From: Labrenzia sp. OB1
Lineage (GTDB): Bacteria > Pseudomonadota > Alphaproteobacteria > Rhizobiales > Stappiaceae
Length of the DNA stretch: 64,000 nucleotides
Reading direction: 5' to 3'
NCBI RefSeq assembly: GCF_001624695.1
Contig: NZ_JSEP01000021.1
Location: 32,447-96,446 of the forward strand
Part shown: positions 35,364 through 44,115 of the stretch, one piece after another
Position numbering within the stretch: position 1 is the first letter of the stretch
Layout of the letters: every line of letters starts with the position of its first letter
Position numbers and translations under genes: made by a program
The notes under the pieces: model-generated
Database searches by the model: none
What the model was told of the DNA's origin: nothing
Seen by the model: the letters and a program-made list of their open reading frames with translations, nothing else

Positions 35364-36002
35364 TTGGCCCAGGACAAAGCGAAAATCGAACAAGTGATGT
35401 GCGCGGCACCGGTTATTCCGGTTCTGATCGTCGAAGACCCGAAAAAGGCTGTTCCGATGGCCAGGGCCTTGGTTCGGGGTGGCCTGCCTGCCATTGAAAT
35501 CACCCTGCGCACCCCTCACGCGCTGGAGGCGATCGACGCGGTCAACGAACATGTGGAAGGCGCCATAGTCGGTGCAGGCACCGTTCTGGATGCAAGGCAA
35601 TATGACGCCGCCGTGTCCGCCGGTGCGCGTTTCGTCGTTTCCCCGGGCGCGACGGAAGCGCTGCTCGATGCGGCCGACCAGCACAGCGTTCCGCTTCTGC
35701 CCGGCGCGGCGACCGCGTCCGAAGTCATGTTCCTGCTGGAGCGCGGCTATGAGCGGCTGAAGTTCTTCCCGGCGGAACAGGCCGGTGGCGCATCCTACCT
35801 GAAGTCCCTCTCCTCTCCTCTCGCGGCGGCGAAATTCTGCCCGACCGGCGGTGTCAGCCTGGACAAGGCCCTGGACTATCTGAAGCTGCCCAACGTGCTG
35901 TGCGTCGGCGGCTCCTGGATCGCCGATGCCAAGGCCATCGCTTCTGAAGACTGGGCGGGCATCGAGGAGCGCGCACGCGCGGCGGCAGGCCTCAAGGGCT
36001 GA
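35364..36002 (+). CDS. eda: 2-keto-3-deoxy-6-phosphogluconate aldolase
   Basis: Class I aldolase of 212 residues splitting KDPG to pyruvate and glyceraldehyde 3-phosphate, final Entner-Doudoroff step. The catalytic Glu is in AIEITLR (Glu45) and the Schiff-base lysine in RLKFFPAEQ (Lys133). No ATG fits; the TTG at 35364 has a strong AGGAGG six bases ahead, so it is the likely start. Its gap to edd is only 28 bases, implying co-transcription. Confidence 0.95.
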   Translation: MAQDKAKIEQVMCAAPVIPVLIVEDPKKAVPMARALVRGGLPAIEITLRTPHALEAIDAVNEHVEGAIVGAGTVLDARQYDAAVSAGARFVVSPGATEALLDAADQHSVPLLPGAATASEVMFLLERGYERLKFFPAEQAGGASYLKSLSSPLAAAKFCPTGGVSLDKALDYLKLPNVLCVGGSWIADAKAIASEDWAGIEERARAAAGLKG

Positions 36003-36067
36003 GCGGAACACAGGCGTTCAGAAAATGAATTGCGGGTTGATCGGGACAGGGGGCCAGGTGCTTCCGG

Positions 36068-36640
36068 TCAGGCGTCCTCGTCTTCCTCGTCACTGAGTTG
36101 CTCCAGCGTCCGGTCCCACAAAAGCCGCAGACCGGCGTTGCCTCCCGACCGCCAGGCGAATTCCGCAGCGACCGGCCTCTCCATTTTCCCGATGTTCAGG
36201 ACCACTTCTTCGGGAAGCCCGGCAAGTCCCGTGGCGGTAATCCGGCAACCGTTGTTGCCGGCATCTACGATAACGCCGCTGATCTCGGTGATCCCTTCAA
36301 GGTCGGAAACCTTGACCGGAATCTTGACATTGTTGCGCTTCTCACGGCGCTTGTCGGTGACGACCTTTTCAGTTTTTGGAAACAGAACAGCCGCGTCGCT
36401 CCCCTTTACGGAGGTCACCACGGCCTTCACCAGCTTGCCCGTGTTCCCTGCCCGGATGCCGATATTCTTGTAAAGTTCGCGAATGTCGGCGGAGGTCAGG
36501 CGGCATCCCCATTCGCTGACGTTGGAAATCACGGCATCGATGACGGCCAGATTGTCAAAATCCACCACAAGGGTTTCTTCTTCCGCACCAGGATTGTCCC
36601 GGAGGTGGATAAAACCGTGAGTGTTGCTGTCTGCGCTCAT
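36068..36640 (-). CDS. PilZ-domain protein with two PilZ-like halves
   Basis: Soluble acidic protein of 190 residues, probably a c-di-GMP receptor or a degenerate relative. Residues 25-50 have NVSEWG (40-45), an intact (D/N)xSxxG motif but no clear upstream RxxxR. Residues 96-175 look like a PilZ barrel with RREKR (98-102) and DAGNNG (126-131), where the Ser of DxSxxG is replaced by Gly. The two motif halves are thus split over two domains. Start at ATG 36640. It converges on eda and has no signalling neighbours, although a GGDEF protein lies at 54.7 kb. Confidence 0.75.
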   Translation of the reverse strand: MSADSNTHGFIHLRDNPGAEEETLVVDFDNLAVIDAVISNVSEWGCRLTSADIRELYKNIGIRAGNTGKLVKAVVTSVKGSDAAVLFPKTEKVVTDKRREKRNNVKIPVKVSDLEGITEISGVIVDAGNNGCRITATGLAGLPEEVVLNIGKMERPVAAEFAWRSGGNAGLRLLWDRTLEQLSDEEDEDA

Positions 36641-36962
36641 TCGAAAAACTTTACTGATACCTGCTTGAGATTTACTTAATGCGGGTTCCCTTTTCTGTTT
36701 CTTGCATCCGCAAAAATGCATCCCGGTAAATTTAACAATAAAGAATGCCGGTCCGCGCGACTTTGCAGGAATATAACTTTGGGTAAGAGTGTCGGGGCCG
36801 CCCGCCACGAACGTCTGCCGCAAACCGTGCGATACCGCGGACAGCGCTTGCCGGTCTTCCGGAATTTCTTCTCCCCCTTGAGAAATTGCTGTGCTATCTG
36901 ATGCGCGGTGTCCGCGAAGACATCGATACAGGCGAATTCAATCGATTTGAGGGGATATTTTG

Positions 36963-38585
36963 ATGGCGTTGGAAGCAGCTTTTGTCTCACTCGGTCAACA
37001 GGCCGAAAAGCTGAAGGACACCACGCTTCGCGAGCTGTTCGCAGCCGATCCCGCACGGTTCGAGACGTTCAGCGCGCGCTTTGACGACCTTCTTCTCGAC
37101 TATTCCAAGTCCCGGATCGACACCAGGGCCTTCGAATTGCTGATCGGGCTCGCCAGGGCGGCCGATGTCGAAGGCAGGCGCGCGGCGATGTTCGCGGGCG
37201 CAACCATCAACGGCACGGAAAAGCGCGCGGTGCTGCATACCGCCTTGCGCAACCGGTCCGGCGACCCGGTGCTGGTCGATGGCCAAGACGTGATGCCGGA
37301 TGTCATCGCGGTGCTGGATGCCATGGCCGACTTTTCCGAAGCAGTCCGTTCCGGTGAACTGACCTCGTCATCGGGAGACGCGTTCACCGATGTCGTCAAC
37401 ATCGGCATCGGCGGATCGGATCTCGGCCCGGCCATGACAACCCTGGCGCTGACCCCCTGTCACGACGGACCGGAATTACATTACGTGTCCAACGTGGACG
37501 GCGCCCATATCGCCGACACACTGGAAAAGCTCGACCCGGCAACCACGCTGATCATCGTCGCATCCAAGACCTTCACCACCATCGAGACCATGACCAACGC
37601 GCAGACCGCGCGCAAATGGATTGCAGACGCTCTGGGCGAGGACGCTGTGGGCGATCACTTCGCGGCCGTCTCGACGGCGCTCGACAAGGTGGCGGCTTTC
37701 GGCATCGACGAAACCCGTGTCTTCGGCTTCTGGGATTGGGTCGGCGGACGATATTCCGTCTGGTCCGCAATCGGCCTGCCGCTGATGATCGCCGTCGGCC
37801 CCGACGCGTTTTCCGACTTCCTGGAAGGAGCCAACGCGCTCGACGATCACTTCCGGCAAGCGCCGCTTGAGAACAATTTGCCGGTTCTTATGGCCCTGAT
37901 CGGTGTATGGAACCGCGATGCCCTTGGTCTTTCGGCGCGCGCGATCCTGCCCTATGACCAGCGTCTTGCCCGGTTGCCCGCCTACTTGCAGCAGCTCGAC
38001 ATGGAATCCAATGGCAAGCGGGTGAAGCTTGACGGCAGCCCGGTGAGCCAGGAAACAGGACCGCTGGTGTGGGGTGAACCCGGCACGAACGGCCAGCACG
38101 CCTTTTATCAGCTTCTCCACCAGGGCACGACCGTCATACCGTGCGAGTTTCTCGTGGCCGCCAGGGGGCATGAAGACGATCTGAAACATCACCACGACCT
38201 TCTGGTCGCCAATTGTCTCGCCCAGTCCGAGGCCCTGATGCAGGGCCGGACGCTGGAGGAAGCCCGGGCACTGCTCGCGGCTTCCGGAATGCCGGACAGC
38301 GAGGCGGAGCGCCTCGCACCCCACAAGGTCTTTCCGGGCAACCGGCCGTCCATGACACTTGTCTACGACATGCTCACTCCCTATGCGCTCGGCCGCCTCG
38401 TCGCACTCTACGAGCATCGCGTCTTCGTGGAGGGCGTCATCTGGGAGATCAATTCCTTCGACCAGTGGGGCGTTGAACTCGGCAAGGAACTGGCCACCGC
38501 GCTGCTGCCAATGGTCAAGGGCGACGAGCCGGCGGATTCGAAGGATTCCTCCACCAGAGGCCTTCTGGCCGCTCTCAAAAGTTGA
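36963..38585 (+). CDS. pgi: glucose-6-phosphate isomerase
   Basis: Interconverts fructose 6-phosphate and glucose 6-phosphate (540 residues). Sugar-phosphate isomerase signatures are NIGIGGSDLGPAM near residue 145, GEPGTNGQHAFYQLLHQG near 360 and the C-terminal LYEHRVFVEG. ATG 36963 follows a GAGGGG ribosome-binding site. It completes the cluster by linking the fructokinase product to zwf, although the PilZ gene on the other strand separates them. Confidence 0.97.
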   Translation: MALEAAFVSLGQQAEKLKDTTLRELFAADPARFETFSARFDDLLLDYSKSRIDTRAFELLIGLARAADVEGRRAAMFAGATINGTEKRAVLHTALRNRSGDPVLVDGQDVMPDVIAVLDAMADFSEAVRSGELTSSSGDAFTDVVNIGIGGSDLGPAMTTLALTPCHDGPELHYVSNVDGAHIADTLEKLDPATTLIIVASKTFTTIETMTNAQTARKWIADALGEDAVGDHFAAVSTALDKVAAFGIDETRVFGFWDWVGGRYSVWSAIGLPLMIAVGPDAFSDFLEGANALDDHFRQAPLENNLPVLMALIGVWNRDALGLSARAILPYDQRLARLPAYLQQLDMESNGKRVKLDGSPVSQETGPLVWGEPGTNGQHAFYQLLHQGTTVIPCEFLVAARGHEDDLKHHHDLLVANCLAQSEALMQGRTLEEARALLAASGMPDSEAERLAPHKVFPGNRPSMTLVYDMLTPYALGRLVALYEHRVFVEGVIWEINSFDQWGVELGKELATALLPMVKGDEPADSKDSSTRGLLAALKS

Positions 38586-38818
38586 GTGTTAGGAACCTTT
38601 TAAGAAACCACACGTTATAGAGCTTGAAAGTCCGCCTTATTTCTGCCCCACGTAGCCTATCTGGTTCACAACGTTGAAGAACTCTGATCGGAATACTTTT
38701 CACCGCTGGCCAGTTGCAGCAATGAGCCGTTGCCCGGAAATGCAAAGCAGCTTACCGTGGGTGATATGAATTCGGAAGAACGCACCGTGATACGCGGTCC
38801 GGAAGGGAGAATGATTCT

Positions 38819-39088
38819 ATGAAGAAGCTTGTTCTGCTCGCAGCCGTCGGCCTTGCGCTCGCCGGGTGCCAATCCGACAGCCAGCGCGATCGCGCCCTCG
38901 TCGGCGGTGGTCTTGGTGCCGCGACCGGCGCCGCAATCGGCGCTGCCGCTACCGGCGACGTCGGCGGCGCACTTGTCGGTGCCGCGATCGGTGGAGCCGG
39001 TGGTGCAATTGTCGGTGGAGCCACAACGCCTAAAAACTGCGTCGCATACGACCAGAACGGCAACCCCTATCGTGTCGCTTGCCCGTAA
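38819..39088 (+). CDS. glycine-zipper lipoprotein, first of three tandem paralogues
   Basis: Small predicted lipoprotein of 89 residues. A signal peptide with lipobox LAGC (Cys18) is followed by a short hydrophilic spacer and then two glycine-zipper stretches (VGGGLGAATGAAIGAAA, VGAAIGGAGGAIVGGA) and a conserved C-terminal tail PKNCVAYDQNGNPYRVACP with two Cys. It should sit in the outer membrane or span it. Function unknown; related small zipper lipoproteins affect envelope integrity. Two paralogues follow immediately. Confidence 0.85.
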   Translation: MKKLVLLAAVGLALAGCQSDSQRDRALVGGGLGAATGAAIGAAATGDVGGALVGAAIGGAGGAIVGGATTPKNCVAYDQNGNPYRVACP

Positions 39089-39142
39089 ATGAATTCGGGC
39101 ACGTTTTTTTATTTCGGTGACTAGACCGCCAGGAAGACTGTA

Positions 39143-39412
39143 ATGAAGAAAATACTTATGATTGCCGCTACCGCGGCCTTGCTGGCAGGTTGCCAATCCC
39201 AGAGCCAGACAGACCGTGCGCTTGTAGGCGGCGGTCTGGGTGCCGCTACGGGCGCCATCATCGGCGCTGCGGCCGGCGGCGGCGTCGGCCCTGCTCTGGT
39301 TGGAGCTGCAATCGGCGGCGCGGGCGGTGCCATCGTGGGCGGCGCCACGGCACCGAAGAACTGCGTAGCTTACGACCGCAACGGCAATCCCTTCCGGGTC
39401 GCCTGCCCGTAA
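39143..39412 (+). CDS. glycine-zipper lipoprotein, second of three tandem paralogues
   Basis: Eighty-nine residues, closest to the first paralogue: lipobox LAGC, two glycine zippers and the tail PKNCVAYDRNGNPFRVACP, which differs from the first copy at only two positions. The gap between the two genes is 54 bases. It clearly arose by local duplication. It may be co-transcribed with the first copy; an own promoter is not obvious. Confidence 0.85.
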   Translation: MKKILMIAATAALLAGCQSQSQTDRALVGGGLGAATGAIIGAAAGGGVGPALVGAAIGGAGGAIVGGATAPKNCVAYDRNGNPFRVACP

Positions 39413-39511
39413 CAGACACGCTGCAGCATTGGATAACCAGGATCCGGTAAGGATCTGTTAACCATAAGCGGCCACCTTTGGCGGACGTCTATCTTCGCCA
39501 AAGGATTCCGG

Positions 39512-39784
39512 ATGAAGTCCATCCTTGCCGCCACAGCGCTCGTGATCTTACTGACCGGCTGCGTCAACACCGAAAGCCAGCGGGACAGGATGCTGATCGG
39601 CGCCGGTCTGGGAGCTGCGACGGGCGCCACCATCGGCGCCGTCGCCGGATCGACCGTGAACGCCTCACTGGCGGGCGCTGCTCTCGGCGCCATCGGCGGC
39701 GGCCTTATTGGCGTGGTCACCACGCCGCGCAACTGCATTGCGCATGACGAATACGGCACGCCCTACAAGGTGCGGTGTCCGTAA
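39512..39784 (+). CDS. glycine-zipper lipoprotein, third and most diverged paralogue
   Basis: Ninety residues with lipobox LTGC, spacer VNTESQRDRML, glycine zippers that are less regular than in copies one and two, and the tail PRNCIAHDEYGTPYKVRCP. The order of elements and the two C-terminal Cys are kept. It lies 99 bases after the second copy with an AAAGGA ribosome-binding site, so an independent promoter is possible. Divergence suggests an older duplication or a distinct role. Confidence 0.83.
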   Translation: MKSILAATALVILLTGCVNTESQRDRMLIGAGLGAATGATIGAVAGSTVNASLAGAALGAIGGGLIGVVTTPRNCIAHDEYGTPYKVRCP

Positions 39785-40248
39785 CGACAGGTTGAGCACC
39801 CTCGCGCTTGGGCACACAAGACCTCAGTTCGCGGCTTCACCTTCCCAGCTCCGATCCGTTTTCGTGCTCAGCCCGTGCTTTGCGAGGCTTGTCTTGAGCG
39901 CCCACAATGTCACAAGGATCCAAAGCACAGTTTCAAGAAGCTCAAGAGCCAAGGAAGTCTTGAGCAAGTGCTTCTGCAGTTCCGGCCTTGAATCAAGAAA
40001 GCTCCGGAAAAGATCTTCCGTCAGGAAATCTTATTGAAACAACTGCGGTAAATGGGAAGATCAACGAAATAATGAACCATACCAGGCAGATTCGCCAGAA
40101 CATGCTCCCACCAGACTGGAAGTGGTTCTCTATAAGTCATACACGATCCGACCTAGCTCGCGATTTCAAAAAGAACAGAAAAATCCACCGAACAGGCCAC
40201 TGAGCTCATTTTGCTGCTGGCAATCATTCAGCCGGCAGCCAAGAAGTC
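39785..40248. other. 464-base gap without a recognised gene
   Basis: Base composition from about 39990 to 40210 is lower in GC than the surroundings. Several short frames exist but none has a credible start, ribosome-binding site and protein-like composition together. Confidence 0.5.
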
Positions 40249-40587
40249 CTAGTCCTTGTACCGGAGCGCGATGTAGCACTTGTCTGGGTTTTTCGCGTCT
40301 TTCCGGCAGTTCTCCATCGCAACACGGTCCGCTTCGGCCTGAGACTTCTTCCCGTGCGCCCAGCCACATCCCTTCATACCGGTGATGGTAAAGGCACGAC
40401 CTCTCGCAAACGCAGCATACTTCATCAGATGCTTGTCATGAGCATTGATCGCAGAGCGAAATGCATTGAAAACTTCCGTGCACCCATATGTGCTGGTTTG
40501 AGCGGTCGCAGCACCCGGCTGCAATACCGTCAGCGACAGGGTGAAAATCGACAAACAGAATGAAAATAGAAAAACTCTAGGCAACAA
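40249..40587 (-). CDS. small exported protein, DUF4189-like
   Basis: Predicted secreted or periplasmic protein of 112 residues. A long signal peptide (MLPRVFLFSFCLSIFTLSLTVLQ...) ends near ATAQ. The mature part has four Cys (YGCTEV, GCGWAHG, ENCRKD, DKCYIAL) and a central segment GWAHGKKSQAEADRVAMENC similar to the aromatic-Gly-Ala pattern of DUF4189-type proteins with spaced cysteines. Function unknown. It is a monocistronic gene in a lower-GC pocket between the lipoproteins and alanine dehydrogenase. Confidence 0.68.
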   Translation of the reverse strand: MLPRVFLFSFCLSIFTLSLTVLQPGAATAQTSTYGCTEVFNAFRSAINAHDKHLMKYAAFARGRAFTITGMKGCGWAHGKKSQAEADRVAMENCRKDAKNPDKCYIALRYKD

Positions 40588-40752
40588 GACATTCGTCCTT
40601 TCTGATTGACCGCTCTGTGATAAACGATTGAACAGAAAGAGTTTACCACTCTAAAGTGAAAAGAGAGCCGCCGTCAAAAGACTTTGGCCAACACTCCAGC
40701 GGCTCGATAACGGGGTGTTTATTTCCCATCCGATCTCATGTCTTCAATCCAG

Positions 40753-40782
40753 AAAAAAGGCCAGCCCTTTCGGACCGGCCTT
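40753..40782 (-). terminator. Rho-independent terminator of ald
   Basis: On the minus strand an 11-bp stem (AAGGCCGGTCC with GGGCTGGCCTT, two G-U pairs) closes on a GAAA tetraloop and runs into six Ts. It begins 26 bases after the ald stop. Confidence 0.92.
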
Positions 40783-40807
40783 CGTGTCTGAATCATGCTG
40801 CATCCGC

Positions 40808-41947
40808 TCAGGCGGCGTGGATTTTCTTGACCTGCTGAAGCGCGACCTTCGGGTCGACGTAGTCGTAGCCGAGCGCGGACGCGACGGCTTCGCAGGTTAC
40901 CTGCCCCTGATACACGTTGAGACCCGGCAGGAAATGCGGATCTTCGAGCAGTGCTTTCTTCGCGCCCTTGTCGGCCAGAGCCAGCGCGAAAGGCAGCGTC
41001 GCATTGTTCAGCGCGTGGGTGGACGTCTTCGGCACGGCGCCCGGCATGTTGGCGACGCAGTAGTGCACGACCTCGTCGACGATATAGGTCGGATCGGAAT
41101 GGGTCGTTGCCCTGGACGTTTCGAAGCAGCCGCCCTGGTCGATGGCAACATCCACGAGCACGGAGCCCGGCTTCATCCGGCGCACCAGATCGGCGGAAAC
41201 CAGCTTCGGCGCAGCCGCACCGGCAACAAGCACGGCGCCGATCACCAGATCGGCTTCCTGCACCTGGGCTTCCAGAGCCGCCTTGGTGGAATAGATGGTC
41301 GTCAGTGCCGGGCCGAAGATCTGCGCCAGATTGCCCAGAACAGCGGTGTTGCGGTCAAGCACCCTGACATCCGCGCCCAGGCCGATTGCCATTGTGATGG
41401 CATGGGAGCCGACGACTCCGCCGCCAATCACCACCACTTTCGCCGGCTCTACGCCCGGAACGCCGCCAATCAGGATACCTGAGCCGCCATGCGCCTTTTC
41501 CAGCGCCGTCGCACCCGCGGTCACCGACAGACGGCCCGCGACCTGCGACATGGGCACCAGCAGCGGCAGGCCGCCGCGCGCATCCACAACCGTCTCGTAG
41601 GCAATGCAGGTGGCTCCGGATTTCACCAGATCGGCGGTTTGCGCCGCATCCGGCGCCAGATGCAGGTAGGTGAACAGAATATGGTCGGGACGCAGCATGG
41701 CGCGCTCGGCGGCCTGGGGCTCCTTCACCTTGACGATCATCTGCGCCGCGTCGAAGACCTCCCGCGCGCCGGGCAGGATTTTCGCGCCCGCCGTTTCGTA
41801 ATCCGCATCGCTTGCACCGATACCGGCGCCGGCATTGGTCTCCACGACCACCTCATGCCCGTGAGCGACCATCTCATGAACGCTGTCGGGCGTCAGACCG
41901 ACCCGGTATTCATGGTTCTTGATTTCCTTCGGCACACCAATGCGCAT
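40808..41947 (-). CDS. ald: alanine dehydrogenase
   Basis: NAD-dependent enzyme (379 residues) converting L-alanine to pyruvate and ammonia. MRIGVPKEIKNHEYRVGLTP is the classic N-terminus; VKVKEPQ, the catalytic-His segment FTYLHLAPD and the Rossmann loop VVIGGGVVGSHA follow. ATG 41947 is fixed by this conserved start; the frame extends further upstream without support. It is divergent from an Lrp-family regulator, the common ald/aldR arrangement in alphaproteobacteria, and ends at a strong terminator. Confidence 0.96.
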   Translation of the reverse strand: MRIGVPKEIKNHEYRVGLTPDSVHEMVAHGHEVVVETNAGAGIGASDADYETAGAKILPGAREVFDAAQMIVKVKEPQAAERAMLRPDHILFTYLHLAPDAAQTADLVKSGATCIAYETVVDARGGLPLLVPMSQVAGRLSVTAGATALEKAHGGSGILIGGVPGVEPAKVVVIGGGVVGSHAITMAIGLGADVRVLDRNTAVLGNLAQIFGPALTTIYSTKAALEAQVQEADLVIGAVLVAGAAAPKLVSADLVRRMKPGSVLVDVAIDQGGCFETSRATTHSDPTYIVDEVVHYCVANMPGAVPKTSTHALNNATLPFALALADKGAKKALLEDPHFLPGLNVYQGQVTCEAVASALGYDYVDPKVALQQVKKIHAA

Positions 41948-42042
41948 AATCCCGTCTCCGCTGGAAGAGTTGTTATCGCTGAAAGTGTACGCCTGCGGAC
42001 GCCGCATGTGCTTGCGTAATCACCTGCACTTGACGCATGTTT

Positions 42043-42057
42043 CGCAATTTTCTTGCG
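42043..42057. promoter_or_regulatory. candidate Lrp-type operator between ald and its regulator
   Basis: CGCAATTTTCTTGCG is an inverted repeat with 5-bp arms around an AT-rich centre, within the 171-base divergent region. Further partial copies of TTGCGT/ACGCAT surround it (42010-42060), as expected for a regulator that binds as an oligomer. It overlaps a possible promoter of the regulator gene (TTGCGT at 42053, AAATAT at 42076). Confidence 0.5.
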
Positions 42058-42118
42058 TCATTTCGATAAATGTTCAAATATTCAGCCGAACACAGCCTGA
42101 AACCAAGCAGTATGTGCG

Positions 42119-42598
42119 ATGCAGCATGTGACCCTCGATCGTCTCGATCGCAAAATCCTCGATGTCCTTCAAAGCGACGGCCGCATAGCCAATGCGGATC
42201 TTGCCGAACGGGTCGGCCTGTCTGCCTCCGCCTGCCTGCGCCGCATGCGGGCACTGGAAGAAGCCGGCATCATCGAGAAATACGTGGCGCTTCTGGACCA
42301 GCGCAAGCTGGGCCGCCGCATGGATGTCTTCGTCGAGATCTCCCTGACCGGCCAGTCGCGCGAGACGCTGGAAAATTTCGAACGGGAAGTCGCCCGCTCC
42401 GATGAAATCATGGAGTGTTTCCTTATGGCGGGGGACGCGGATTATATCCTCAGGCTGACCGCCGAGGATCCGGTGGATTTCGAACGCATCCACCGAGACC
42501 ACCTGGCCCGCCTGCCCGGTGTCCTGAGAATGAAATCCTCCTTCGCCATCCGCCCGATCGTGCGGCGAACAGCGATCCCGCTCGACAGGGACGGCTGA
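42119..42598 (+). CDS. Lrp/AsnC-family transcriptional regulator
   Basis: Full-length regulator of 159 residues: helix-turn-helix LDRKILDVLQSDGRIANADL plus ERVGLSASACLRRMRALEE, linker IIEKYVALLDQRKLGR, then the RAM ligand domain with AGDADYILRLTAED. Divergently arranged to ald, so it most likely activates alanine dehydrogenase in response to alanine, as AldR-type proteins do. ATG 42119 is the only good start near the helix-turn-helix. Confidence 0.92.
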   Translation: MQHVTLDRLDRKILDVLQSDGRIANADLAERVGLSASACLRRMRALEEAGIIEKYVALLDQRKLGRRMDVFVEISLTGQSRETLENFEREVARSDEIMECFLMAGDADYILRLTAEDPVDFERIHRDHLARLPGVLRMKSSFAIRPIVRRTAIPLDRDG

Positions 42599-42794
42599 CG
42601 GCGTCAGCGGTGCAACAAGGTCCGGCGGTCGGCAATGGACCATCAGACGCGCCCATATGTGTCATAATCAACACTCATCGGTATGAGCGTCCCAGGGGTG
42701 GGTCATCGAGGCGCCGGCAGTCTCGACGCCGGATGCGCTGGCCGCTATAGTCCGCGTCCATTCAAGAGACTGGCCTTTCAAGGAACCCGTTCCG

Positions 42795-43676
42795 GTGTCC
42801 CACACGATTACCCGACTTCTCGACACGACCTATCAACTCGGTGAATGCCCGACCTGGGATGACAGAAACAACCGCCTGCTCTGGACCGATATCAAGAGCT
42901 GGACCATCCAGTCGATGGACTGGGTGAGCCGGGACATCACCACCTGGCGGTTCGACAATGAGGTCGGCTCCTTCGGCCTGACGGAAGATGACCGTCTGAT
43001 CGTCTGCGTCTGGGACAAGATTCTGCTGTTCGATCCGCAGACCGGTGCCAGCGAGGTACTGGCGGAAGTCCAGACGGACGAGCCGCACACGCGGCTGAAC
43101 GATGGCAAGGTCGGCCCGGACGGCGCCTTCTGGGTCGGCACTGTGGACATCCGGTCACCGCGCGAACCGATTGCCGGCCTCTATCGCGTTACCGCCGGCG
43201 GTCAAGTCGCGGAGATCCGCGACGGCCTGCAGTGCTCGAACGGCCTCGCCTGGACTCCGGACGGCAGCTTCATGTACCACTCGGACAGCTCTCCGGGCTG
43301 GATCGAATATTACGGTTTCGATCCGGTGACCGGCACGCTCGGTTCCAAGATGCTCTTCGCACAGCAGACCAATGAGACCGGTCGTCCCGACGGGGCGACG
43401 GTGGATACCGACGGCAACCTTTGGAGCGCAGGCGTTTCAGCGGGGCTGCTGAACTGCTTCGCCCCGGACGGCAGCCTGCTTGAAGCGATCCGGCTGCCGG
43501 TCGACAAACCGACCATGCCCTGCTTCTGCGGCCCGGATCTGGACCAGTTGATCGTCACCAGCATCAAACAGCCCACCGACCCGGCGGCAGCCGAACCGGA
43601 CACGCTCTCCGGTGGACTTTTCCTGGTGGAAGGCCACGGCCGCAAGGGCCTGAAGACTTACAGGTTCAAGGTCTGA
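42795..43676 (+). CDS. SMP-30/gluconolactonase-family protein
   Basis: Six-bladed beta-propeller lactonase fold, 293 residues. The metal site residues appear as LGECPTWDD (Glu), TRLNDGKVGPDGAFWVGT (Asn, Asp), CSNGLAWTPDG (Asn) and DGATVDTDGNLW (Asp). Family enzymes open sugar lactones such as gluconolactone. GTG 42795 is the start, with AAGGAA about nine bases upstream. A lactonase is missing from the zwf-edd-eda cluster at 32-36 kb; this gene is a conceivable but unproved substitute. Confidence 0.85.
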   Translation: MSHTITRLLDTTYQLGECPTWDDRNNRLLWTDIKSWTIQSMDWVSRDITTWRFDNEVGSFGLTEDDRLIVCVWDKILLFDPQTGASEVLAEVQTDEPHTRLNDGKVGPDGAFWVGTVDIRSPREPIAGLYRVTAGGQVAEIRDGLQCSNGLAWTPDGSFMYHSDSSPGWIEYYGFDPVTGTLGSKMLFAQQTNETGRPDGATVDTDGNLWSAGVSAGLLNCFAPDGSLLEAIRLPVDKPTMPCFCGPDLDQLIVTSIKQPTDPAAAEPDTLSGGLFLVEGHGRKGLKTYRFKV

Positions 43677-43711
43677 GTATCAGAGGCGGTTCGCAAAAAC
43701 CCTGTCGACTC

Positions 43712-43780
43712 CGCCGCCCCGGCCTTGAGCCGGGACCTCCCCAGAGTGCAAATTGGTCCCGGATCTCGTCCGGGACAGCG
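43712..43780. repeat. REP-like palindromic repeat, copy C
   Basis: Left unit GGCCTTGAGCCGGGACCT and right unit (complement) GTCCCGGACGAGATCCGGGA face each other between converging stops at 43676 and 43882, as in copies A and B. Confidence 0.8.
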
Positions 43781-43881
43781 CGGAGAGGATAATATGGGCG
43801 TGCCTCACGCTGCGGGTGTTCCCCGAGCCGATCGAGGTTTCAATCGTTCCCTGAACCTGCGATGGGGAATACAGTAACCGC

Positions 43882-44115
43882 TTATTTCGTGCTGTCGCTG
43901 CTGTTCCCGCAAGTCTTCAGCGCCTCGATCACCTGCTGCGCGGTCACACCCGGCAACTGGATCTTGGTCTCGCCGTAAAGATGCACGACCGCCGTTTCGC
44001 CTGTGACGCCGGCTTCGTTAAAGATCCGTACCGACTGGTCTTCGGGGATGAGAACCGCCATCGACCCGTCCCCGACGCTCAACAGGATGGAAGACGCAAT
44101 CAGAGTACAGATCAT
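43882..44115 (-). CDS. small possibly exported protein, unknown
   Basis: Seventy-seven residues starting MICTLIASSILLSVGDGSMA, a possible short signal peptide, then a compact beta-rich segment (VLIPEDQSVRIFNEAG, AVVHLYGETKIQLPG) and a helix TAQQVIEALKTC. GGAACCGAACC precedes the ATG at 44115. It lies 79 bases after the repeat-protein gene on the same strand and could be co-transcribed. No family recognised; the length leaves some doubt that it is real. Confidence 0.5.
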   Translation of the reverse strand: MICTLIASSILLSVGDGSMAVLIPEDQSVRIFNEAGVTGETAVVHLYGETKIQLPGVTAQQVIEALKTCGNSSDSTK

